IMG/VR virus record: IMGVR_UViG_3300020215_000014
Coordinates: 1 to 45,944 of that record
Strand: one strand, 5' to 3'
Origin: a virus
DNA length: 45,944 nt
Both the position numbers and the translations under genes were made by a program. The notes beneath the pieces are model-generated. The model was not told the DNA's origin. It ran no database searches and worked only from the letters and a program-made list of their open reading frames with translations. This document shows, in pieces, positions 21,355 to 30,193 of the stretch; within the stretch, counting starts at the first letter, position 1, and each line of letters opens with the position of its first letter.

Positions 21355-23388
21355 ATGAACAACGACATCAAGGGCCGTCCCGACTGGTGGCGGTCGCCGG
21401 GCGCGATCCGGGAGAAGTACATCGAGGCGACCCAGGCCCTGCGCCGGGAGCAGTACGAGTACACCGTGAACCGCTCCTTCCTGGCGGGGGAGCAGTGGGT
21501 GTACTACGACGGCAGCCGCAACGTGCTGCGCCAGCTCCCGCGCGAGCCGAGCCGCACCCGCGTCACGCTCAACAAGCTGTGGCCTTCGTCGCGCCACATC
21601 ATCTCCCGCGTCGTGAGCCGGCCGTTCGCCTTCGAGGTCGAGCCGAGCGACAGCGACGACGCCACCATCCGCGGCGCCCAGACAGCGAAGTCTGTGGTGC
21701 GCGACCTGGCCCGGGAGCACAACTGGCAGCAGCTCCGCGAAGAGTCGGCCTGGAACACCTGGCTCGGTGGCACGAGCGTGCTCAGCCTCGACTGGGACCC
21801 GACCGGCAAGTACTCGGTGGGCCGCACGCCCATCCTCGGCAAGCCCTACGGCGCCGGGGACATCTGCGGCACTGCCCTGTCGATCCTCGAAGTGGCGTGG
21901 GAGCCCGGCATCCGCGACGCCGAGAAGGGCTACTGGTGGATTCGGGCCCAGGCCCTGCCGCCCGCCGAGGTGCAGATGCAGTACGGGCTCGACTACCTGC
22001 CCGACGCTGACGCCCAGGGCACCACTACGCCGCTGACGCAGAAGCTGCTGCAGGACAGCAAGCACTCCAACCCGAACCCGAACCTCTGCCTCGTGCTGAC
22101 CGTCTACATGCGCCCCTCCCCGGCGTTGAAGAAGGGCTTCGTCGCCACGGTCGTCGGGAACCGGTTCGTTGACCAGCCGAAGCCCTGGCCGTTCCCTTGG
22201 AAGGACCGCCTCAACATGGTCGTCCTGCGGGAGACGAAGGTGGCGGGCCGCGCCACCGGCGACACCGTCTTCTCGGCCGCCGTGCCGGTGCAGACGGCGT
22301 TCAACGCCTCGTGGTCGCTGATCATCGAGCACCTCAAGCTGGCGGGTAACGCTCGCCTCCTCGTGCCTGACGCCAGCCTCGACGGCATCGAGGACCTGAC
22401 CGACCTGCCCGGGGAGATCGTGCCCTGGAACAGCGCAGCCGGCGTTCCGCCCGGCTACCTGTCGCCGCCCCAGCTTCCCCAGTACATCCTGGATCAGCCG
22501 CTGCGGCTCGCCGAGCAGATGGACGACATCCTGGGCCTGCACGACATCTCGCGCGGCCAGGCGCCCAAGAACATCGAGTCGGGCGTCGGCATCGGCATCC
22601 TGGTCGAGCAGGACAGCACCCCGCTGGGCCAGCTCACCAAGGAGATCGCCGCCGGGTTCGAGCGCTTCGCCAGCATGTCGCTGAAGCTCTACGCCGCCAA
22701 GGTCAAGGACGAGCGCAAGGCCCGCATCCAGATTCCGGGCCAGGTCCCGGAGACGGTGCTGTGGACCGGCAAGTCGCTGATGGGCCAGACGAACGTCGTG
22801 CTGCCGCCGGACAGTGTGGTGCCCCGCAGCCGCGCTGCGCAGATGGCGATGGCCGAGCGCCTCGCCACGCTGGGCGCCTTCGGCCCGCCGGGACAGATGA
22901 ACATGCAGATGTTCGCCCGCGTGGCGGAACTCCCCGACGCCGAGGACCTCCTCGAAGGCATCGACGTGGCGTCGGCCAAGGCCCAGCGCGAGAACCACTG
23001 GATGAGCATCGGCCAGGTCTGCGTGCCCGAGAAGTTTGACGACCACGCCAAGCACATCGAGCGCCACAACTGGTTCCGCCAGACGACCCGCTACGAGGCG
23101 ATGGCACCGGAGCTGCGCGAGATCGTGGACCTCCACGTCCAGGCGCACGAGGTCATGGTCGCCGAAGAGCTGGGCGAGCAGGTCGCCAAGATGAACGTGC
23201 ACCCGGTGCTGGGCCAGGCCCCGACCGCCCACGGCACGACGCTGCCGGACATGGGCGCCCCCCCCGGCGCGCCCGCCCCCGCTGGACCGCCCGCCCCTGG
23301 CGGCGGCGGTGATGCCCCGCCCATCCTGCAGGGTCCTCCGCCGGGGAGCCTCGGCATCTGGGACCCGCAGGGACAGCAGCCGCAGTAA
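21355..23388 (+). CDS. Portal protein
   Basis: 677 residues, the size of P22/T7-group portals. The N-terminus has the portal-like YIEATQALRREQYEYTVNRSFLAGEQW start and an LNKLWPSSRHIISRVVSRPF segment. The middle shows AVPVQTAFNASWSLIIEHLK and LHDISRGQAPKNIESGVGI (clip/stem region), and the C-terminus ends in a Gly/Pro-rich tail. It forms the dodecameric DNA gate between capsid and tail. It lies between fibre and scaffold genes, the usual place in podoviruses. The ribosome binding site is weak. Confidence 0.88.
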   Translation: MNNDIKGRPDWWRSPGAIREKYIEATQALRREQYEYTVNRSFLAGEQWVYYDGSRNVLRQLPREPSRTRVTLNKLWPSSRHIISRVVSRPFAFEVEPSDSDDATIRGAQTAKSVVRDLAREHNWQQLREESAWNTWLGGTSVLSLDWDPTGKYSVGRTPILGKPYGAGDICGTALSILEVAWEPGIRDAEKGYWWIRAQALPPAEVQMQYGLDYLPDADAQGTTTPLTQKLLQDSKHSNPNPNLCLVLTVYMRPSPALKKGFVATVVGNRFVDQPKPWPFPWKDRLNMVVLRETKVAGRATGDTVFSAAVPVQTAFNASWSLIIEHLKLAGNARLLVPDASLDGIEDLTDLPGEIVPWNSAAGVPPGYLSPPQLPQYILDQPLRLAEQMDDILGLHDISRGQAPKNIESGVGIGILVEQDSTPLGQLTKEIAAGFERFASMSLKLYAAKVKDERKARIQIPGQVPETVLWTGKSLMGQTNVVLPPDSVVPRSRAAQMAMAERLATLGAFGPPGQMNMQMFARVAELPDAEDLLEGIDVASAKAQRENHWMSIGQVCVPEKFDDHAKHIERHNWFRQTTRYEAMAPELREIVDLHVQAHEVMVAEELGEQVAKMNVHPVLGQAPTAHGTTLPDMGAPPGAPAPAGPPAPGGGGDAPPILQGPPPGSLGIWDPQGQQPQ

Positions 23389-23422
23389 CCCGTAACCCAC
23401 AACAAGGAGAGATGAGTCCCAG

Positions 23423-24127
23423 GTGGACACCGAACCCGAAGTGACAGAAGAAGTATCCGCAGCGCCCGTCTCCGACGCAGCGCCCGACACCACCGAAGAG
23501 CCGGCGACGTTCAGCCGGGAGTACGTCCAGGAGCTGCGCCGCGAGGCCGCCAGCTACCGGACCAAGGCCCAGGTGTACCAGGACGCCTTTGACGGCATCG
23601 CCGACGAGGACCGCGAGGTCTTCCTCGAAATGGCGAAGCAGTACAAGTCCGACCCGAAGTCGGCGGTCGACTACTTCGATCAGGTGACCAAGACGCTGCG
23701 CGAGCAGTTCGCCGAAGAGGTCGCCGCGGCCGAGGACGAGCTGAACCGTCCGCTCACCCTGGCGGAGTACAACCGGCTCCAGGACGAAGCGCGGCAGAAG
23801 GCGGAAGAGGCGGCTCACGTCGCCCGCATCGAGTCCGAGGCGAAGAGCCTCGGCTACGACCCGGCGAGCGCGGAGTACACGTACCTGCTCAAGGTGGCGG
23901 CCGACCTGCCGGGCGGCTCGATCAAGGAAGCGCACGAGAAGATCGAGGCCGCGTTCGAGGCCCGCATCCAGAAGCGCCTGGCGGAGATGCAGGCCGAGGC
24001 GGAGGAGAGCCCCACCGCCCCGAGCACCGGCGCCGGTGCCGCCCCGAGCGGCGAGCGCCCGCTGCGCGATTGGAAGGACGCCGAAGCGGCGGCTCGCGCC
24101 CGCCTCGAAGCGGCGAAGCTCAGGTAG
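23423..24127 (+). CDS. Scaffolding protein
   Basis: 234 residues, very acidic at the N-terminus and otherwise long helices and coiled coil (RREAASYRTKAQVYQDAF, EEVAAAEDELNRP, ARQKAEEAAHVARIESEA), ending in a basic C-terminus (ARARLEAAKLR), the usual layout of phage scaffolds that bind the coat through a basic tail. It sits between portal and coat. The GTG at 23423 lacks its own ribosome binding site. AAGGAGAG instead serves an ATG at 23412 that opens a ten-codon frame overlapping the GTG. Confidence 0.82.
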   Translation: MDTEPEVTEEVSAAPVSDAAPDTTEEPATFSREYVQELRREAASYRTKAQVYQDAFDGIADEDREVFLEMAKQYKSDPKSAVDYFDQVTKTLREQFAEEVAAAEDELNRPLTLAEYNRLQDEARQKAEEAAHVARIESEAKSLGYDPASAEYTYLLKVAADLPGGSIKEAHEKIEAAFEARIQKRLAEMQAEAEESPTAPSTGAGAAPSGERPLRDWKDAEAAARARLEAAKLR

Positions 24128-24130
24128 TCC

Positions 24131-24162
24131 CAGTCTGTTCAGTCCGGGCGCTGCTGTACAAT
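24131..24162 (+). promoter_or_regulatory. Major capsid promoter with overlapping 13-bp dyad
   Basis: CAGTCTG-N2-CAGTCCG (24131-24146), 19 bp from the first AGTCTG to TACAAT (24157-24162). GGCGCTGCTGTAC (24147-24159) is repeated inverted at 24170-24182, so the dyad straddles the -10 box and start point. It may be an operator, or a terminator hairpin for transcripts arriving from the scaffold gene. Confidence 0.7.
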
Positions 24163-24168
24163 TGTCGT

Positions 24169-24297
24169 AGTACAGCAGCGCCTGGAGCGCTGAGTCCGAT
24201 CCCGACACCCCTGGTGGGTTGAGGCGGCCTGGCGATAGCAGCACCGCCGCATCGCGGCTCCCAACAAAACCACTAGCCCACGAAAGGGGTGTACCAG
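24169..24297 (+). promoter_or_regulatory. Long structured 5' leader of the capsid mRNA
   Basis: About 129 bases lie between the predicted start point and the capsid ATG. They can form CAGCGC/GCGCTG (near 24175-24191) and GGCGG/CCGCC inside GTTG/CAAC, ending with AAAGGGG eight bases before the ATG. It contrasts with the leaderless genes and may give strong, stable expression of the coat protein. Confidence 0.4.
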
Positions 24298-25527
24298 ATG
24301 TCTAGCAACATGAGCACCGCTGACGCGATCCTCAAGGAGGACTACCTCCCCGTCGTTCGTGAGCAGCTCAACGACAAGGCTCAGTTCCTCATGCAGATCG
24401 AGCAGAACAGCTCGGACATTGAGGGGCGCCGCGCCGTTCTCTCCCTGCACGTCTCCCGTAACTCGGGCGTTGGTTCCCGCCGGGACAACGCCACCCTCCC
24501 CACCGCCGGTAACCAGGGCTCCGCTGAAGAGCGCATCCCGGTCTACCACCACTACGGCCGGATTGAGCTGACTGGCCCGGTCATGCGTGCCAGCAAGTCC
24601 GACAAGGGCTCGTTCACCCGCGCCCTGCGGTACGAGCAGTCGAACCTCGTCGACGACCTGAAGCGGGACCTCAACCGCCAGGCGTTCGGCGACGGCACCG
24701 GCGCCATCGCGGCCTGCACCGTCTCCACCACCGGACAGACCACCGTCCTGCTCGCTTCCAGCACGACCGCCGTGCAGATGCGGCAGTTCGAGGTCGGCAT
24801 GCTCGTGGACATCGGCACGCTCGCCGAGCTGAACGCCGGCTCCGGCGGCCCGACGTACGGTAACGCCATCGTCTCGGTGGACGTTGCCAACAAGTCGTTC
24901 GTCCTCACCTCGAACCTCAGCTCGGCCACGGCTTCCACCGACTTCGTTGCCCGCTCGGGTAACGGTGGTGCGCTCGGCGGCTCGACGCAGAAGGAGATCA
25001 CCGGGCTTCAGGCCATCGTTGACTCCAGCGGTTCGCTGTTCAACGTTGACCCCAGCACCTACCCGGTGTGGGCCTCCGTCGAGAACACGACCGGCGGTAC
25101 CCCGACCGAGAACCTGTTCGCCAAGGTGATGCACGAGATCGAGATCGCCGGTGGGTCGAACATCGACTTCATCGTCTGCTCGGACGGCGTGCACCGCGCC
25201 TTCGCCAACAACCTGACGGCGCAGAAGCGGTTCGCTTCGACGATCGACCTGAAGGGCGGCTACAAGGAGCTGGACGTTGCCGCTGGCGGCGGTTCGGTTC
25301 CGCTCGTGTGGGACCGCGACTGCCCGGCGCAGTCCGCCTACTTCCTCACGAAGAAGCACCTCACGCTGTTCAGCCAGTCCGACTGGGAGTGGATGGACGA
25401 CGACGGTGCCGTGCTCAGCCGGGTCCTGAACAAGGACGCCTACGAGGCCGTGCTCTACCGCGACCTCGAACTGGCGACCGACAAGCGCAACGCTCACGGT
25501 AAGGCGACCGGCCTGACCGAGGCGTAG
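24298..25527 (+). CDS. Major capsid protein
   Basis: 409 residues from the ATG at 24298; an in-frame GTG at 24289 is less likely because AAAGGGG is spaced for 24298. HK97-fold coat signs include a helical N-arm (LKEDYLPVVREQLNDKAQFLMQI), an E-loop region rich in Gly/Arg, GSFTRALRYEQSNLVDDLKRDLNR (spine helix) and a C-terminal NIDFIVCSDGVHRAFANNL segment. It follows the scaffold gene and has its own promoter and terminator, as expected for the most abundant protein. Confidence 0.88.
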   Translation: MSSNMSTADAILKEDYLPVVREQLNDKAQFLMQIEQNSSDIEGRRAVLSLHVSRNSGVGSRRDNATLPTAGNQGSAEERIPVYHHYGRIELTGPVMRASKSDKGSFTRALRYEQSNLVDDLKRDLNRQAFGDGTGAIAACTVSTTGQTTVLLASSTTAVQMRQFEVGMLVDIGTLAELNAGSGGPTYGNAIVSVDVANKSFVLTSNLSSATASTDFVARSGNGGALGGSTQKEITGLQAIVDSSGSLFNVDPSTYPVWASVENTTGGTPTENLFAKVMHEIEIAGGSNIDFIVCSDGVHRAFANNLTAQKRFASTIDLKGGYKELDVAAGGGSVPLVWDRDCPAQSAYFLTKKHLTLFSQSDWEWMDDDGAVLSRVLNKDAYEAVLYRDLELATDKRNAHGKATGLTEA

Positions 25528-25547
25528 TACCTGCCACACACACCACT

Positions 25548-25586
25548 GAGCGGCGCCCTGGGAGAGCAGTACCTGGGGCGCCGCTC
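25548..25586 (+). terminator. Hairpin terminator after the capsid gene
   Basis: GAGCGGCGCCC (25548-25558) pairs perfectly with GGGCGCCGCTC (25576-25586), an 11-bp GC-rich stem with a 17-base loop and no T-tract. It would limit read-through from capsid to the glycosyltransferase gene. Confidence 0.65.
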
Positions 25587-25606
25587 CTATGTCTGAGGAG
25601 ACACAC

Positions 25607-26251
25607 ATGGGCAAGCCCAGTCCGACGCCGGACACGATCGTCACCTTCTCGCACCCGGACACCTGGGACGCCAGCTTCGGCCGCTCCCTCCTGGCGATGG
25701 TCATGCGGGACAAGGGCCGCCGCATCTTGGACGTGGTTCCGTCTGAGTCCAGCTCGTTCCTGGTGGGCGGGCGCAACGCCCAGATCGAGCTGGCGCTCAG
25801 CACGTCGGCGCAGTGGATTCTGATGCTCGACGCCGACATGACGTTCTCGCCCGACCTGATCGAGCGGCTGCGACGGCGGGCCACGCCGACCCGGATCGTG
25901 GGCGGGCTGTGCTTCACCGCCACCGAGCTGCCGGTCATGTTCGGCTTCGACGGGCAGCGCATCGAGTCCTGGACGCCGGGGGCCCTCGTCCCGGTCCTCG
26001 CCACCGGCGGCGCCTGCCTGATGATCCACCGCAGCGTGTTCGAGCGCCTGCCGTACCCCTGGTTCTACATGACGCGCGAGCACTACCAGATGGACCAGGA
26101 CCAGCAGTTCCTGCGCGACTGCAACCGGGCCGGCGTCGAGGTCGCGGTGGACACGAGCACGGTCCTCGGGCACGTCAAGAAGCGGGCGATCGACGGCTCC
26201 GGTTACGTCATGCCCGCCCAGTCCGTTCAGTCCGACGCGGAGGTACACTAG
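25607..26251 (+). CDS. GT-A fold glycosyltransferase (family 2-like)
   Basis: 214 residues from the ATG at 25607, which has GAGGAG at proper spacing; an in-frame ATG at 25589 has none. A DxD metal site is visible in MLDADMTF, followed by GGLCFT, GGACLMIHRSVFERL and MDQDQQFLRDCNRAGVEVAVD, the acceptor/base region of GT-A enzymes. Such enzymes move a sugar from a nucleotide donor. Between capsid and tail genes it may glycosylate the virion or the host surface. Its last codons (AQSVQSDAEVH) overlap the next promoter. Confidence 0.8.
   Translation: MGKPSPTPDTIVTFSHPDTWDASFGRSLLAMVMRDKGRRILDVVPSESSSFLVGGRNAQIELALSTSAQWILMLDADMTFSPDLIERLRRRATPTRIVGGLCFTATELPVMFGFDGQRIESWTPGALVPVLATGGACLMIHRSVFERLPYPWFYMTREHYQMDQDQQFLRDCNRAGVEVAVDTSTVLGHVKKRAIDGSGYVMPAQSVQSDAEVH
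26219..26249 (+). promoter_or_regulatory. Leaderless promoter in the 3' end of the glycosyltransferase gene
   Basis: CAGTCCG-N2-CAGTCCG (26219-26234), 18 bp from the first AGTCCG to TACACT (26244-26249), six bases, then ATG at 26256. The TAG stop of the upstream gene overlaps the last base of the -10 box. Confidence 0.72.
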
Positions 26252-26255
26252 AAGC

Positions 26256-26726
26256 ATGGACTTCACCACCCCGACGCACCTTCCTGACGGCCGTTCCATC
26301 TGGGTCGACGCCGACTTCTACCGCCGACTGCACTTCGGCGACGCGTCGATCGGCTGGAACGGCGACCCCACCCTGGCGGTGTACCACGAGAACGACCGGC
26401 TCGTGATCGTGCGGTGGGCGACGGGGGAGCCGCAGACGATCATGCGCTCCAAGCCGGGGCACAAGACGCTGGACACGGCGGCGCTCGTGTTCCTGGCGGC
26501 GCACGACACGCAGCGCCGGGGCGGCTTCGACCCGAAGAAGTACGTGGACGACCACAACGCGCGGATCAAGGCCGACCGGCAGCGCCAGTTGGACGCCAAG
26601 TTCGAGGAGGCCGCCGACAAGCTGCACTACGCCCTGCGCAAGGACATCGGCGCACACAACGGCGGTCTGTCGAAGCGCCTGTTCACGTTCGCGCCCCGGA
26701 CCACGAAGAAGAAGGACGCTGAATGA
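26256..26726 (+). CDS. Virion-operon protein of unknown function (156 aa)
   Basis: Starts on a leaderless promoter. The N-terminal part is beta-like with many aromatic residues (WVDADFYRRLHFGDASIGWNGD) and the C-terminal half is helical and basic (DDHNARIKADRQRQLDAKFEEAADKL ... RTTKKKDAE). It ends overlapping the adaptor gene. It could be a head-completion or assembly factor, but no family was recognised. Confidence 0.6.
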   Translation: MDFTTPTHLPDGRSIWVDADFYRRLHFGDASIGWNGDPTLAVYHENDRLVIVRWATGEPQTIMRSKPGHKTLDTAALVFLAAHDTQRRGGFDPKKYVDDHNARIKADRQRQLDAKFEEAADKLHYALRKDIGAHNGGLSKRLFTFAPRTTKKKDAE

Positions 26727-27340
26727 ACCTCGCCCAGCTCAACGACGCCGTGCGCACCCGCATCGGGGTGCCCGCTGGCGATGCTTTCTACACGGACCAG
26801 GTGCTCACCGACCTGGTGAACGAGTCGCTGCAGGTCATCTCCACGGAGTACGACTGGCCGTGGCTCGACGCCAGCACGACGTTCGACCTCGTGAACGGCA
26901 CCGCCACGTACACGCCGCCCGCCGACTGGATGCGCACGAGGAGCCTCTGCATCGACGGCTTCGACGCGATGGAGTACCGGAGCCTGATCGAGCTGCGCGA
27001 GTGGCCCACGACGATCGTGGACGTGCCCCGCTACTACCACATCAACGTCGAGCAGATCACGCTGCGCCCGGTGCCCGGCGCGGTCTGGACGGTCACGCAC
27101 GACTACGTGAAGGTTGAGCCGACGCTGGTCGACTCGACCGACACGCCGCTGATGCCGTCGCAGTTCCACTACGCCATCGTGGCGTACGCCGTGCACCTGG
27201 CCTACCTCCGGTCCGGCGACGTGCAGCGCGCCACCGCCGCCGTCGCTGACTACCAGGGCTGGCTCAGGCGTATGTCCGACGCCCGCCGCCGCCAGACGAG
27301 CCCGCTGCGCGTGCGCGTGCGCCCGGGTGGCGAGCTGTAA
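26723..27340 (+). CDS. Head-tail adaptor (tail tubular A / gp4-like)
   Basis: 205 residues. The opening LAQLNDAVRTRIGVPAGDAFYTDQVLTDLVNESLQ, then YDWPWLD and a beta section with NGTATYTPPADWMR, is the pattern of podoviral adaptor proteins that sit under the portal (T7 gp11, P22 gp4). The C-terminal helix bundle has FHYAIVAYAVHLAYLRSGD. ATGA overlap with the upstream gene; the nozzle gene follows at once. Confidence 0.8.
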   Translation: MNLAQLNDAVRTRIGVPAGDAFYTDQVLTDLVNESLQVISTEYDWPWLDASTTFDLVNGTATYTPPADWMRTRSLCIDGFDAMEYRSLIELREWPTTIVDVPRYYHINVEQITLRPVPGAVWTVTHDYVKVEPTLVDSTDTPLMPSQFHYAIVAYAVHLAYLRSGDVQRATAAVADYQGWLRRMSDARRRQTSPLRVRVRPGGEL

Positions 27341-28878
27341 TGGCAACGCTGGAGTACAAGGACTTCAGCGGCGGGGAGTGGGGCCGGCTCGGGCCGGACA
27401 AGGCCGCGAAGAACCAGTTCACGTCCTCGAACATGCTGCTGTACAAGACGGGCGAGCTGGGCGTCCGGGCCGGGCTGCGCAGCTTCCAGCCGGACGGCCT
27501 GGTGGCGGGCACCGTCCTGGACATGTTCACCATGCCGGGCGAGAGGCGCGAGAAGGTCGGCTTCATCCAGGGCACGGCGGTGCGGTACTTCCAGCCCGCC
27601 ACGGACGCCTCGGTGTCCTCCGCCAGCGGCTCGTTCGGCGCTTCGCCGACCGGGTTCGTGCACGTCTACTCCCGCGGCGGGGACAACGCCTACATCGCCA
27701 CCAGCAACAGCGGCTGCTACGAGCTGGCGGGCAGCACCCTGTCGGCGCTCAGTGGCTCGCCCAACGCCCGCGCCATCGTGCAGCGCTACGACCGGCTGAT
27801 CGCCGTGTCGTCCTCGTCGACCAACACCATCCGCTACACGGCGGGCGCCGACTTCAACAACTGGACGATCGCCGCCGGGGCGGGCGGCTCGATCACGGTC
27901 GGCGACTCGGAGGAAATCTTCGCTCTGCACATGCAGCGCGACAACGTCGTCATCATCAAGCCCTACGGCGGCTGGTGGGTCCTCACCGGCGTGCCGGGCG
28001 TGAACGAGGCGCTCCGCCAGGTGTCGCTGTCTCCCGGGCCCGTCGCCACGACCGACAGCGGTGCGTCGCCGGACGGGCTGATCTGGGCGAGCAGCGAGCG
28101 CGGCCTGAACCCGATCATCTTCGACGGCACGGCGGCTCGTGAAGTGCCGAACCTCGACGAGCTGCCCAACGCCGCAGCGTCGGCCCTCCCGTTCCTCACC
28201 AACAGCGGCGTGCTGTTCCACAGCACCGCGACCGGCGAGACGCTGTCGAAGGGCCTGCTGTTCCACAACGGTGTGTGGACCAAGCACTCGTTCGGGGTGC
28301 AGTTCTCCACGCTGGGCGCGGTGACGGAGCAGGCGTACGCGCCCGACCCCGGCAACGCCAGCGACGCGACCGACAAGCGCACGACCTGCTTCACGTTCGA
28401 GAACGGCGCAGCGACGCCCACGTTCTACAACTGGCCCGTCGACCTCGACCGCCCCGGTTCGGAGACGCAGCCCAGCCTGTTCCTTGAGGCCGCCCTGGAG
28501 CGCGCTGGCGACGCCTCGGCTGCGCAGGTGTCAGGCAGCTTCGAGCTGCCGTACCACACCGACCCGGACGGCCGCGAGCTGCGCGTCCGGCGGGTCACCG
28601 TGCACTTCCGCAGTTGGGACACCGGCGGCTCGCTGACGAACCACATCGACCTGGCCGTCCGGTCGCTGCGCGAATACGACGGCACCTACTCCGACTCAAC
28701 GTCTCTGGCGTGGGACGAGGCCGGCTCGCTGTCGTCGACGGGCGGCACCGTGCGGCGCACCGACTTCCAGTTCGGCGACCAGGGCTTCGGCTCGGCGTTC
28801 CAGCTCCGGTTCTCGAACCTGCGGGGCGTGGCGATCCGTCGCATCGTGGTCGAGTACGACGTGCAGCCGAGGCGATAG
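27340..28878 (+). CDS. Tail nozzle protein (tail tubular B / gp12-like)
   Basis: 512 residues beginning MATLEYKDFSGGEWGRLGPD, the N-terminal signature of podoviral nozzle proteins. The body is beta-rich with repeated blade-like units (GFVHVYSRGGDNAYIATSN, RYDRLIAVSSSSTNTIRYTAG, NVVIIKPYGGWWVLTG). It forms the distal tail tube. The ATG overlaps the adaptor stop (TAATG). Confidence 0.82.
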   Translation: MATLEYKDFSGGEWGRLGPDKAAKNQFTSSNMLLYKTGELGVRAGLRSFQPDGLVAGTVLDMFTMPGERREKVGFIQGTAVRYFQPATDASVSSASGSFGASPTGFVHVYSRGGDNAYIATSNSGCYELAGSTLSALSGSPNARAIVQRYDRLIAVSSSSTNTIRYTAGADFNNWTIAAGAGGSITVGDSEEIFALHMQRDNVVIIKPYGGWWVLTGVPGVNEALRQVSLSPGPVATTDSGASPDGLIWASSERGLNPIIFDGTAAREVPNLDELPNAAASALPFLTNSGVLFHSTATGETLSKGLLFHNGVWTKHSFGVQFSTLGAVTEQAYAPDPGNASDATDKRTTCFTFENGAATPTFYNWPVDLDRPGSETQPSLFLEAALERAGDASAAQVSGSFELPYHTDPDGRELRVRRVTVHFRSWDTGGSLTNHIDLAVRSLREYDGTYSDSTSLAWDEAGSLSSTGGTVRRTDFQFGDQGFGSAFQLRFSNLRGVAIRRIVVEYDVQPRR

Positions 28879-28880
28879 AC

Positions 28881-29411
28881 ATGTCCCAGACCAACGCCAA
28901 CGCGGGGTTCCGCTACCCCTCGGAAGTGCACATCGCCCTGGAGCCGTGGCGGTCGAAGCTCGGGGCCGACTTCGATCGGGTGGCGGCGCTCCTCCTGGAC
29001 CGGGACCGGGCGCTCGAAGACCACCTCGCCTCGGCCGTGCCCGGCTTCGAGCAAATCCTCACCGAGGAAAGCACGACGAGCATGACGGACACGGACCTGG
29101 CGACGGTCGGCCCGACTGTCGAGGTCAAGCTGCCCCGGGGCCGCTGCATCGTCACCGGCGGCGCGTTGGTGACGAGCACGGCGACGGGCCAGACGGCGGC
29201 TGCCTCGCTGTTCATCGACGGGGTGTTCAACCAGGACCTGGTGCTCCTCGGCAACAACTCGGGCGGCAGCCTGTCGGCGTCGCTCAGCGCGACGTTCCTG
29301 TTCAACGACCTGGACCCGGGGACGCACACGTTCCAGATCAAGTACCTGAGCAGTAACGGCGTCACGGTCCGCTTCGCCGCGCGATTCCTCCTCGTGCAGC
29401 CAATCGTCTAG
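28881..29411 (+). CDS. Tail-associated protein (176 aa)
   Basis: ATG at 28881, two bases after the nozzle stop; a longer open frame upstream lies over the nozzle gene and is not used. N-terminal helices (LEPWRSKLGADFDRVAALLLDRDRALEDHL) suggest an attachment region. The beta-rich C-terminal part (VEVKLPRGRCIVTGGALVTST ... HTFQIKYLSSNGVTVRFAARFLL) resembles a jelly roll. A short fibre or receptor-binding tip is possible. Confidence 0.65.
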   Translation: MSQTNANAGFRYPSEVHIALEPWRSKLGADFDRVAALLLDRDRALEDHLASAVPGFEQILTEESTTSMTDTDLATVGPTVEVKLPRGRCIVTGGALVTSTATGQTAAASLFIDGVFNQDLVLLGNNSGGSLSASLSATFLFNDLDPGTHTFQIKYLSSNGVTVRFAARFLLVQPIV

Positions 29412-29440
29412 TCCGGCCCAGTCTGACAGAGAGGTACAAT
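29410..29440 (+). promoter_or_regulatory. Leaderless promoter at the end of the tail gene
   Basis: TAGTCCG (the T and A belong to the TAG stop), CAGTCTG (29419-29425) and TACAAT (29435-29440), spacer 19 bp from the first AGTCCG. Six bases later stands the ATG at 29447. No ribosome binding site. Confidence 0.75.
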
Positions 29441-29446
29441 CTAAGC

Positions 29447-30193
29447 ATGGCCGTTTCTCTTCCCGCCGGTGTGAAGGAAGTCCAGCGCATCGCCGCCCCC
29501 GGCGGCGGTTACTACGTGCTGGGCAGTGACGGCGGCGTGTTCGCGATCAGCGACGAGCAGGGTCGCACCCCGGCGTTCTACGGCTCCGTGCCGATGACGA
29601 AGCCGCAGGGGACGCGCGGCTTCACTGGCATCGAGCTGAACCCGACTGGCGGCTACACCGTCATCTCGGACAGGGGCGAGCGCTACAACTTCGACACCGC
29701 GTTCGCCCGCGGCGCCGGGCTGCAGGTGCCTGAGCAGGGCAGCACGCTCACGTCGAACCCGGCGTTCCTGGCGTTCCTGCGCACCTCGGGCCTCTCGCTG
29801 GAGACGGCCGCGAACCAGGTTCGCCAGCAGACCGCCGCCATCAACGCCGCCAGGGACACGGCGGTGGGCGACATCGAGTTCCAGGCTGGCGAGAACCGGC
29901 GCAACACGGCCGGCAGCCGCGAGGCCCGCGGCGTGCTGCGCTCCAGCGGCACGCAGGAGGCGCTGGACCGGGTGGAGCGCGCCCGCCTCGCTGCCATCAC
30001 CTCGAAGCAGAACGAGGCAGCGTCACAGATCAGCGGCCTGAACACGAGCCTGGTGAACAAGGTGCTGGAGCAGCAGAGCAAGGCCGCAGAGTTGGGCCTG
30101 TCCACCGGGCAGGCGCAGGACTACGACGCCCAGATTTCTGGGCTCAAGCGCAAGTACGCCCCCGAACTCGCTGCAGGAGGATTGAGCCTCTAA
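29447..30193 (+). CDS. Virion protein with SDGGVFAI-type wall domain
   Basis: 248 residues. Residues ~15-85 have GGGYYVLGSDGGVFAISDEQ ... FYGSVP ... GGYTVISDRGERYNF, a beta repeat familiar from actinobacterial exported proteins (GGYW-x-V-x-SDGGVF-x-F). A related unit closes the phage endolysin. The C-terminal half is helical with RR/QQ-rich stretches (ANQVRQQTAAINAARDTAV, SKQNEAASQISGLN). It is probably an internal or tail protein that meets the cell wall during entry. Reads into the next gene (TAATG). Confidence 0.7.
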   Translation: MAVSLPAGVKEVQRIAAPGGGYYVLGSDGGVFAISDEQGRTPAFYGSVPMTKPQGTRGFTGIELNPTGGYTVISDRGERYNFDTAFARGAGLQVPEQGSTLTSNPAFLAFLRTSGLSLETAANQVRQQTAAINAARDTAVGDIEFQAGENRRNTAGSREARGVLRSSGTQEALDRVERARLAAITSKQNEAASQISGLNTSLVNKVLEQQSKAAELGLSTGQAQDYDAQISGLKRKYAPELAAGGLSL